64,000 nucleotides of DNA from contig JAVTLE010000023.1 in assembly GCA_033439295.1 (NCBI GenBank), positions 1,054,001 to 1,118,000 of the forward strand, in the 5' to 3' direction. The DNA comes from Deuterostichococcus epilithicus (Eukaryota > Chlorophyta > Trebouxiophyceae > Prasiolales > Stichococcaceae). Shown here one piece after another: positions 57,201 to 64,000 of this stretch. A model generated the notes under the pieces. That model did no database searches. It was not told where the DNA came from and worked only from the letters and a program-made list of their open reading frames with translations. Position 1 is the stretch's first letter; every line of letters begins with the position of its first letter. Both the position numbers and the translations under genes were made by a program.

Positions 57201-59682
57201 CGGCGTTGGCGCCGAACGTCGCGCGCATCACGCCCAGCTTCTCCTCCGCCCTGCACAGGGTTTGAACCAGAACAGCTCTCGTGGCTGCTGGTGGGCGCCA
57301 GGCCAGCAGCATCGGCGCCGAACGCCGCGCGCATCGCACCTGGCTGCTTCTCCGCCCTGCACTCGACTGCGGCGCGCGTGCTGCAGACCCGCAAGATCTG
57401 CTGCCTGTGCAGGCGCAGCCCCCACGTGGAGGCTTCCGACTTCCGAGGCAGTGCCTCCAGCTGCATTGGCTTGGCGTCAGCAGACACTTCAGAGCCCGTC
57501 ACTTCACTCGCAAGCACTGTCCCCTGCCCCGCTCCCCAAACAGGTTGCTCAACGATCGGCCAGCCACGCATTGCTTGGCGTCGGCGCCAGACTCGGCGTC
57601 GTGCAGCAGGAGGTAGCGTTGCAGCATCGGCTGGCTACCCGTGACCGCCTCANCCCCCCCACCCCGTATATGTCTCAGAGGATCAACAGCGGCGGCAGAG
57701 CAAACTCACTGTCGAAAGCTAACACCAGACGATGCGTCGTGCAGCAGCAGGTAGTGCCGCAGCATCTGCTGGCTGTCCATGATGCCCGCTTTCAACAGCG
57801 GTGGCAGCGGCGCCCCACGCAGCAGCTCGGCCGCCGCCGTCGCTGGGTCTGCCTCCGAGGAGTCCAGCACCACCAGGCCTGTTGCAGTGCAGAGTCCAGG
57901 TGAGCGCCTTGCGACATCAATTTTGGCAGAAATTGGCTGGGAAACGACGCAGCTGCTCCGCTGCCGCCGCCCGTGGATCCACCGAATCAGCACCACCAGG
58001 CCTGCCGAGAGTCAGCCTGACAGCAACGTTAGACACTTGAACAGCAATCAGCTGAGAATGAGCACAGCAGCTGCGCGGCAACCACCTCCAGGTCGGTATC
58101 TTAGCAGTTCAAAATGACTAGGCCTGGCAGTGCAGCGCCTCTCGTCATGATCCTCGATAAGATGTGCTCTCACTACTCGATAAGATCTGCTCTCACTACT
58201 AATCGCGCCTCATGGCCATGGCGAACGACTCGTCGCATGTGCATCGGACGCTGCTTTCTCAGGGCGGTGGCCCCCGAAGAAGAACGACTCCGGGGAACCG
58301 CCCCTTTGTGATGCAAGGATCTCATAGCGTTGTTGACTCTGGTAAAAACGTGGCGGAGGCGCACAGGCGTGCGGGTGGTCGAATGTCTCGTGGTCGTTGA
58401 AGAGCAGCGTCCGCAAAAACTCTGCCTTGTAGGTGTCGAACCACGGCGTGCTCTCCGCGAAATCGCCTGCGGCATGCCACAGCAGCGTTTGGGCACGGTC
58501 ATCTCTGGGAGACGCCGTCTCCAACCCGGCATCCTGAGACGCGTGGCTGCTTGCTGCCATATTTCGCAGGAGCCTAGCTGCACGTCCGTTTGTAAGCGTG
58601 ACACAGCATAGACACACGGTCATCACGAGTGCTGCCAGTGGGGTCAAATGACACGATTTCCACCTCCCTCCTGCCACAGTCTTTCCACAGCAGCTCCGAC
58701 CTGCACGTCTACCTCGCATGCACTCGAGCCCACCTTGACGCAGGGTGGCCATGATGTCCGGGATCGCCTGGCTGTGCACGTGTTTGGCCGCCTCTGTCAG
58801 CACATCCTTGAGGTATTCGTCTGCTGCCTGCGGGTTTTCCCCGAAAGTGTGAAAGTGGTCGTGCGAATGTGGTCACAGGCAAAAAACAAACCGCCGGCCC
58901 GATCTGGGCAATGACGCGCCCTTGGCCGCTTCCATCAGCACATCCTGCAGGGATTCGTCTCCTGCCCGCAGCCCAGAAGTGCAAGATACCGCACCGTTCA
59001 ACATTGTCAGTGCTGCACTTGGCGGCCTGTTCTGGCCGGTGAAATTGCTGCCTCAGCCGCACACGCGCCGTGCCCATCGTGAATTGCAAGCCGCAGGAGA
59101 GGCTCACCTCCTGGGGCGGCTGCCACATGGAGTGACTGGCGTAGAAGCGCAGCCGGAACTCCCGGATTCGGTACGCCGCCTCGTTCACCGTCTGCACCGG
59201 CACTGCGCGCAAGCGAGCCACACAGGCACTCGGCTCCGGCTGGTGGCAGCGGCCGCAGCCATGGGCGTGTCAGGGGTTCACAGTCATAGGTCCCCGGTCA
59301 TGCCAGTGCGCGCTGCGACAGAGCAGCTGCAGGAAGACTTTTGGCTGCGAAATCCACCGCTACCGGCACATCCTGGGCACTACAGTTCTGCGACGTTATG
59401 GCCTGGGGCGCTGCAACTGGCATGCAAGCTAACTGCTGAGGTGCAAGAGGGGACCGCTGCGGTGTCTGCAGGTTCATGACCGTCGGGCCAAGGCTGAGAA
59501 GAATCTGAATGCGCGGTCGGCTCACCGCTGAGGTGGTGGAAGTAGCCGCTGGGGCGCAACACGTCTGTGAGGGTGAGCCCGTTGCGGCTTTGCACCGCCT
59601 GCTCGACCGCCGGCGACGCCACCACCATCACCACCGGCGTGAAGGTCTCCAGGCACCAGCTGCGGAAGTCCATGTCCGGCAT
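45289..59682 (-). CDS. TRAPPC8: TRAPP complex subunit 8 (Trs85/TRAPPC8)
   Basis: Subunit of the TRAPPIII tether/Rab exchange factor acting in autophagy and ER-Golgi traffic. Start at 59682 (MPDMDFRSWCLETFTPVVMV). Order follows animal TRAPPC8: 59526-59682, 59108-59202 (VNEAAYRIREFRLRFYASHS), 58734-58827, 58365-58466 (ESTPWFDTYKAEFLRTLLFN, cf. TPWFESYRETFLQ), about 57720-57860 (LRHYLLLHDASSG), 57110-57250, 56510-56660, 55935-56115, 55150-55240, 54700-54820, 54190-54310, 53505-53685 (ALLLEQAAFCLLHVAPPHVR, KFAFHMVLSGLRYNA), 52800-53031, about 52300-52570, 52025-52110, 51290-51500, 50560-50695, 50045-50260, 49700-49840, 49325-49450 (LEWPLWLHPC), 48540-48680, 47940-48100, 47490-47710, 46880-47070, 46440-46617, 45998-46200 (VVWCGTTRATVPSLPG), 45289-45468 (FRPGVYEVTDYILSWTYPDL). 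Most introns carry ghost copies of a neighbouring exon. One undetermined base lies at 57653. Some internal exons are approximate. Confidence 0.88.
46690..46770 (-). repeat. Ghost copy of the TRAPPC8 exon at 46440-46617
   Basis: Upstream (minus-strand sense) copy of the exon start: the live peptide begins ERVPCRAVVRGPRV and the ghost reads ERLPRRAVVCGGRR before losing frame. Confidence 0.7.
52625..52675 (-). repeat. Ghost copy of the TRAPPC8 exon at 52510-52560
   Basis: The live segment reads EAPVVAELPLPEVDV. The copy about 110 nt upstream reads EEAPVAAELPCCRRW before diverging. Confidence 0.7.
53115..53194 (-). repeat. Ghost copy of the TRAPPC8 exon at 52951-53031
   Basis: About 80 nt with roughly four of five bases identical, including the CAG acceptor. 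The live peptide VLGVYAGRQWSFIEEHLHEV corresponds to VLGVCAGWQWRFINDHLPAV in the ghost, which then loses similarity. It is 164 nt upstream in gene sense. Confidence 0.85.
53725..53795 (-). repeat. Ghost copy of the TRAPPC8 exon at 53505-53685
   Basis: The live start QEENLRAALLLEQAAFCLLH is mirrored by QEQNPGGGAALEQWAFRLLL in the upstream copy, which soon meets a stop. Confidence 0.8.
54066..54130 (-). repeat. Ghost copy of the 3' end of the TRAPPC8 exon at 54190-54310
   Basis: Plus-strand GGGCGCGCATGAGCGCG is shared exactly with the live exon 125 nt away, and the surrounding 64 nt are about 80 percent alike. The donor has become GG in place of GT. This ghost lies downstream of the live exon. 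Confidence 0.8.
56150..56235 (-). repeat. Ghost copy of the TRAPPC8 exon start at 56050-56115
   Basis: Live QVMATRKGLRNQFRSFLGIR is matched by QVMAVRTELHNHFHTQLAIC just upstream, followed by loss of frame. Confidence 0.75.
56690..56885 (-). repeat. Two ghost copies of the TRAPPC8 exon at 56510-56660
   Basis: The live exon starts GLGAALSDQDVDSIKAALED. Two upstream copies read GLGAAPNDRHVDCVTVALQK (about 56700-56765) and PDAALSDTDVASRKAVLQN (about 56815-56880). Each follows a CAG-like acceptor and decays further with distance. Confidence 0.85.
57290..57365 (-). repeat. Ghost copy of the TRAPPC8 exon at 57110-57250
   Basis: Live RAEEKLGVMRATFGANAVSL corresponds to RAEKQPGAMRAAFGADAAGL in the upstream copy, which then diverges. 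Confidence 0.8.
57560..58100 (-). repeat. Further duplicated exon segments around 57.6-58.1 kb
   Basis: The LRHYLLLHDASSG segment (57725-57780) has a sister QRYLLLHDAESGADA at 57590-57640. The VVLDSSEADP exon start (about 57860) has a ghost VVLIRW with the same CAGGCCTGGTGGTGCTG at about 57980-58005. Which YLLLHDA copy is live is not certain. Confidence 0.65.
58155..58200. repeat. 23-nt tandem duplication with one mismatch
   Basis: Two adjacent 23-nt units (58155-58177 and 58178-58200) differ at one base. A young tandem duplication in a TRAPPC8 intron. Confidence 0.9.
58920..58985 (-). repeat. Ghost copy of the TRAPPC8 exon at 58734-58827
   Basis: Live ADEYLKDVLTEAAKH is matched by DESLQDVLMEAAKG upstream, with the same GACGAAT...GATGTGCTGA backbone, and then stops aligning. 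Confidence 0.8.
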
Positions 59683-60243
59683 GCTGCTTTTGAGGAGCTA
59701 TGACGCCCTTGGCTGCGCGCACCCTGGTGCTGTTCACGCCGGTGGCCAGAGGAGTGCTGCACCACGGCCTTGTCCGGGCCAGGGGATCAGTAAGCGATAT
59801 TGCTCAAGGTTGCATACCGATCATAGCTTGCTGAACAGCGTTGTAGACGGGCGTGTGCAGACAAGCTGGTGCTGTCTGACACTGATCCCACGACTTTGGC
59901 ATACACATCCGCGGCTTGCCGAATTCAACATGCCGCGGTATGGCGCTGACTGGACCCGCATGCAGAGAAGGATCGCTTTGTTGGTGTTGCTAGCCCGACG
60001 TTGAAATTCTGCAGAGAGTCACGCGAGTGCCCAAAATGGCACAACAATTGGCAGTTCCCTGAGCATCTCCAATGCAGGCACAACCGCCCACCTTCAAGTT
60101 TTGTCTCACGAGCGCAGCAAGCCAAAGGTGCCAAACTCGCTCGCAGGCCCTGTTGTCAAATCGCGAGCCTGGAAGGGAGCTGCCTTTCAGTCCGGAAGGG
60201 CAATTGTCTGCTGACGATTTCTGCCCAACGAAAGGCAGCTCCT
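59683..60243. other. Spacer between the TRAPPC8 start and the cyclin stop
   Basis: Should contain the TRAPPC8 promoter and the cyclin 3' end (both minus strand). No recognisable exon or clear core motif. Confidence 0.4.
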
Positions 60244-62244
60244 TCAGATGCTCGGTTCCTTTTGAGGCGCTGCCATGTCCACAGTGCAGACGGCGTCCAG
60301 CAGCTCGTGCCCCGCCGCCTCGACGTCTGAGGGATCCAGGCCCAGCAGCTCGACCCACGGCCGGCTGCCGTCCGCTGTCATGCTGCGGTCTAGAGGCGCC
60401 CCCAGCAGAGCCGCGGCCAGCTGCAGTGCGCCTGCGGGCAGCACACCGACTGCTGCGCCGGGCTCTCGCCCAGCTCCAGGCATGGAACATTCTAGCTCTC
60501 TGATGGCCAAACATCACAGATCGTCCTGCTGGGCAGCGCCAGGGCGCTCCGAATGGATGTCTGGGCAAATGATGATGTGAGGAGGGCGGACAGATGTGAG
60601 GGTCCACCTACCGTGGCTGTTGACACAGGAGGCAGGGCCTGCGAGAATAGAGCCGGAAGGGCTTGAGGAACCCACCAGCCGCCACGTCTGCGGGACGCAG
60701 CCGGGCACTGAGGTCCGTGTGCAGCAGGCTGTCGTTCACCAGGCTCAGCGACAGCCGCGCCACCAGCTCGCCTGCAATATCGCGGGTGCAGGATGGTCAT
60801 GCGTGCGTAACATGCGCTGACCGCAATCAGGCTCGTCGGCATGGCTGCAGACGCATCAGTGGACCTCAAACAGACACAGCATGCAGCTTCATGTCATGCA
60901 GGCATGCATTGCGTGTACTTTAATCGAGTGCAGTTGCTACAACCACCTTGCAGAGGCCTAGCAGTAGGAAAGATGTACCGCAGCGCAGGGCGTTGGTAAA
61001 GTTGAGCAGGTAGCGGTAAGGGTGATCAATGCACAGCTGGAAGCCCAGCCACCGTAGCAGCACCTACGCCATGACAGTGCAAACTCTCAGATCACCGCTT
61101 GAGTGTGACCGGCCAGCTGCTCACCACCATATGCATGCGCAGGTGTGGGCAAGAACAAGAGGGAATAGAGCCAAGAACCGCCCCAAGAAGGTTCTGTTTA
61201 TTTTTCCAGCAGGCTTATCCTTACTTGCTCGTGGTGGATCAGGTCATCCTTGGCAGCATAATACTTGTCGCCCACCAACAGCTGCGCCAGCTGCTTGCCT
61301 GCCCCTGACCCGTCTGCCGCCACCGTCCCCGCTCCTGCACCTGCTGTCGCTGCTCCCGAAGCCGTGGGATACTTGGCTTCCGCATCAGCTCCTAATGCTG
61401 CAGCCGTGGGTGGCGACGGCGGTGCTGCTTCTGCTGGCAGCCGCGCTGCGGCTGCTGAACCTCTTATTGTGCCTGGCGCCGCAGCGGCACTTGTCGCCGA
61501 CGGCAGCGGCGCCCATGTTCTGGGCGCCTGTGCTGAGGCCGGCGAGGCGACACTTCGCAGCGCTGCTGCCGCCGCCGCCGGTGACCGCGACCCAGGCGAG
61601 GCTGCGGCAAGGCCGGGGAAAACCGCTGCCACTGCTGCCGGCTCGGCGAGCTTGTCCAGGTACAGAAACGCGTTCAGCAGGTCGTTGATCCGGACCTGTG
61701 CCTGCAATTGGTGCACTTGGTTGTCTTCACATCGGCTTCATCCATCTGCGCGTGGTTCAACTGGCATTCATGCAGTGGGTGATGCAGCTTGCAATAGCAC
61801 TACCTGCCTCCACGACATACCTCTTCGACCTTGGAGGCCAGAAACAGGCACGCAGGCGCGATCTGCACGCGCAAGACTCACGTCACAGATGCAGCATTGA
61901 CGATGCGCCTTGATAAAATCTCTGGACCTCGTGTCAGGGGACCGACACACCAGGCATGTGAGTTCCAAGGCGCACTCAGAGCCACCTGCTGGTCCGCTGC
62001 AGCGTCCGGGCAGGCGCGGTGGAAGCGGTGCAGGAACGTCAATCCTGTGGCGATCACAGGCTGCGGCAGCCTCAGCAGCTCGGAAGCGGCCCTTAGCAGC
62101 TGGCACTCCCTGGCGTACGCCAACCGTCCTGTCATGAGACACGCAACCTGCAAACCTGGTTCTGACAGCCTGCTGCAAGGCGCATGATGCACTCAGCACG
62201 GGACCGGACGAGATGAAGAGCACAGCAGATTGCCTCCTCACCAT
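60244..62244 (-). CDS. Transcription-type cyclin (cyclin L/Q-like)
   Basis: Regulatory partner of a cyclin-dependent kinase, of the group acting in transcription or splicing. Exons (minus): ATG alone at 62242-62244, then 61986-62147, 61821-61862, 61225-61701, 60979-61063, 60676-60771, 60244-60431, giving about 350 residues in frame. First cyclin box: LRLPQPVIATGLTFLHRFHR, IAPACLFLASKVEE, QVRINDLLNAFLYLDKLAEP, and after an insertion YYAAKDDLIHHEQVLLRWLG, FQLCIDHPYRYLLNFTNAL. Second box: LVARLSLSLVNDSLLHTDLS, LRPADVAAGALQLAAALLGA and WVELLGLDPSDVEAAG. The VNDSLLxT and the W-x-x-L-L-G-L end resemble cyclins L and Q. Oddities: the initiator codon is a three-base coding part of exon 1, and about 110 Ala/Pro/Ser-rich residues interrupt the first box. 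It starts 117 nt from the divergent Dicer-like gene. Confidence 0.85.
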
Positions 62245-62361
62245 GCCTTCTTCGTCTTCAGCGCTGCGGCTTCACACAAGAGACATATACGATCGCTGTT
62301 GGATTGCACGCGCAGGATGCGCGGCTGACTCGCTGCAAACGGCACGCTTATAGATGCACCG
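62245..62361. promoter_or_regulatory. Divergent promoter between cyclin and Dicer-like genes
   Basis: Only 117 nt separate the two ATGs, so the genes probably share a bidirectional promoter, with 5' UTRs overlapping it. No TATA box is evident. The tight spacing is read directly; shared control is inference. Confidence 0.5.
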
Positions 62362-63940
62362 ATGGAGCAGGGGAATGCATCCAACAAGGCGTCGGATGCG
62401 CTGCAGCTGAAGCCTCGGCGGTACCAGCAGGAACTGTTCGAAGATGCATGTCGAGGCAATGTGAGCAAACACTGGTTTTGATGGCATGCGCCCAAGCATG
62501 CACTTGTAACCATGCATGGTTATTCCGGAACCACTGCGTTGCGATACGAGTGAGACTGTTGACGGCGTATCAGGTTTCGATTGCTTATCTACTCGCGCAG
62601 GTCATCGCCTTTCTGGACACAGGTAAACATGCGTGTAGTTGTGATGCGCACGTCATGTGCGGCACGGTTGCAAGACGGAACTCTTGCCATCGCAAGTGGG
62701 GTTGATGCAGGCGCGGAGTCCCCTGCATAGATCCTCCCGATCCCATTCCCACCGTGCTGTGCATGCTCACGGACCATCAAGGTCGCCATGCCGCTGCCGC
62801 CGCAGGCTCCGGCAAGACGCTTATCTCCATCATGCTGGTCAAAGAGAAATCTCGCGAGCTGCAGCCGCACCTGGAGCTGGGGAAAGGGCGCAAGTTCACA
62901 GTCTTCCTCGCGCCGCAGGTTGCCCTGGTGTTTCAGGTCGGTCCCTCAGGCCAAATCTTTGCGCACCCATCCTCGGCAATCCCCTTGGCCAGGGTCCTTG
63001 CCGTTGGCGCAATCCCATCATGGACCAAGGTCTTGCAACATGGGGCAATAAGGCTGTCGGACAGGTGAAAGCTCTGGACAGCACCATCGCAAAACGCGGT
63101 GGCACTGCAGCCGCAGGCGGACTTGCGGCATGGATCTCCGCGGCAAGGCAGCAGTCGCAGGTCTGCAGTACCAAGATGGGCAAGTCAGCATTCAGCGCTT
63201 GCGCAAACGGCGTGAATCTGTCGAACCTGTTCCTGCCCTGCAGCACGCAGAGATGCTGTGCGAGCACACAGTGGGCGCGCTGTGCGGCGAGATGACGGCC
63301 AACGGAAGAAGGTGAAACACACCTGGAACGCCCCTCAGTTCTTCATTGTCCCCGCGCCGCAGCAAGCGGAGGTGCTGCGGGAGCACACGGACCTGCGGGT
63401 TGGTGCGCTGTGCGGCGAGATGGCGGTCGACTGGTGGGACGCCAGCCGCTGGGAGCGCCACCTGGCACAGCATGACGTGCTGGTGTCCACCCCACAGGCG
63501 CGGCTCCCATCGCAGCCGGCTGTCACTCAGAAAAGACTTGCCATCTATCGCACAGGGTGGTCCTGGGCGTTACATGACCGAGCAGGATGTGCTCGTATGC
63601 TGCGGCGGGGATAACAGGCCCCGTGCGTCGGACATAATGCCGCATGGATGCCTAAATTGTCTGTCTGCTTGAGCCTCCTCACTGAGGCGGCGAGGAAGGG
63701 CCGTGTTCGAATAGCGCAGTGCGGTACGTGCTGAGCGCCATGCCGCAGGCACTGACCTACATACATGCTGTTGGTGTGCTGTCCAGCAACAGGGCATGCC
63801 GAGGATGCCACGGCGGCGCGCGCACCCTATTTGGCAATGCAATGGGGGCAGGGATGCCAGGCTTTCGAGGTGTCAGAGCAACTTGTGCTCCTGCCCGCTT
63901 GCAGGTGCTGCTGGACGCACTGCGACACGGCTTCGTGGAT
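62362..63940 (+). CDS. Dicer-like protein, N-terminal helicase part (runs off the window)
   Basis: Dicer-like enzymes process double-stranded RNA into small RNAs. Exons: 62362-62460 (PRRYQQELFEDACRGN), 62601-62622 plus 62806 onward (VIAFLDTGSGKTLISIMLVK, Walker A), ending 62936 (FTVFLAPQVALVFQ, motif Ia), 63363-63497 (QAEVLREHTDLRVGALCGEM, then WWDASRWE and HDVLVSTPQ) and 63905-63940 (VLLDALRHGFVD). This order and spacing match the start of the Dicer helicase domain. The start is the first ATG after an in-frame TGA at 62326. The intron 63498-63904 begins with GC, not GT, yet joining at TPQ|VLLDAL restores the family motif. DExH box, PAZ and RNase III domains must lie beyond the window, so a related helicase without RNase III domains cannot be excluded. 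Confidence 0.8.
63243..63303 (+). repeat. Ghost copy of the Dicer-like exon at 63363-63425
   Basis: The intronic copy reads QHAEMLCEHTVGALCGEM, against the live QAEVLREHTDLRVGALCGEM. Four residues of the middle are missing and it then loses frame. It lies 120 nt upstream of the live exon and follows a CTGCAG-type acceptor. Confidence 0.85.
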
Positions 63941-64000
63941 GTGAGTGCCCCCCATGGATTGTTTGCATGTCTCCTTTCATTTGAAATTGCGTGTGTGATT

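Noticed and set aside
1-64000. tRNA, rRNA or other structured RNA genes
   Set aside because: I scanned by eye for tRNA-like B-boxes with pairing arms and for rRNA motifs and saw none I could support. A covariance-model search would be decisive.

Overview
The window reads as nuclear DNA of a GC-rich, intron-rich green alga. A chlorophyte, plausibly a coccoid trebouxiophyte, is my inference. Reasons: an LHCII chlorophyll a/b-binding protein gene, a plant-type purple acid phosphatase, a Dicer-like helicase, short exons bounded by GCAG/GT sites, a TGTAA polyadenylation motif behind the LHC gene, and scattered TTTAGGG-type telomere motifs. Every confident gene had to be assembled from several exons. 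I placed boundaries at GT(or GC)...AG sites that keep the frame and rebuild family motifs. For the phosphatase, LHC, cyclin and all three DUF3431 genes the exons sum to an exact multiple of three.

Layout. 0.2-5 kb: minus-strand WASH1-like gene with a long low-complexity tail, then a poorly resolved minus-strand locus with a DUF1664-like exon. 5.85-11.66 kb: purple acid phosphatase (+, 12 exons). 12.5-14.7 kb: LHCII gene (+, 6 exons) with a G-box/GATA promoter. 15.7-27.1 kb: one or two large unrecognised plus-strand genes with a ubiquitin-like fold and four tandem Gln-rich exons. 27.7-29.0 kb: a gene with three tandem zinc-binding exons. 29.1-33.7 kb: gene-poor, with a LINE reverse-transcriptase scrap, a transposase-like remnant and a dense GAGAC/GTCTC cluster. 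33.7-44.65 kb: three tandem DUF3431 genes (+), each a predicted type II membrane protein. 45.3-59.7 kb: TRAPPC8/Trs85 (-, more than 20 exons). 60.2-62.24 kb: transcription-type cyclin (-). 62.36 kb to the end: 5' part of a Dicer-like gene (+), divergent from the cyclin.

The neighbours do not form one pathway. WASH1 and TRAPPC8 both serve endomembrane traffic and the DUF3431 proteins look Golgi/ER-anchored, but this is ordinary eukaryotic gene order, not an operon.

The most striking signal is structural. In the phosphatase, DUF3431 copy 1, TRAPPC8 and Dicer genes, introns carry decayed tandem copies of the adjacent exon, often including its splice site ('ghost exons'). In the Gln-rich and zinc-finger genes the same kind of duplication has produced live, phase-0 repeated exon-intron units. 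Perfect or near-perfect 21-23 nt tandem duplications elsewhere look like fresh products of the same local duplication habit. GC-AG introns also appear likely in two genes.
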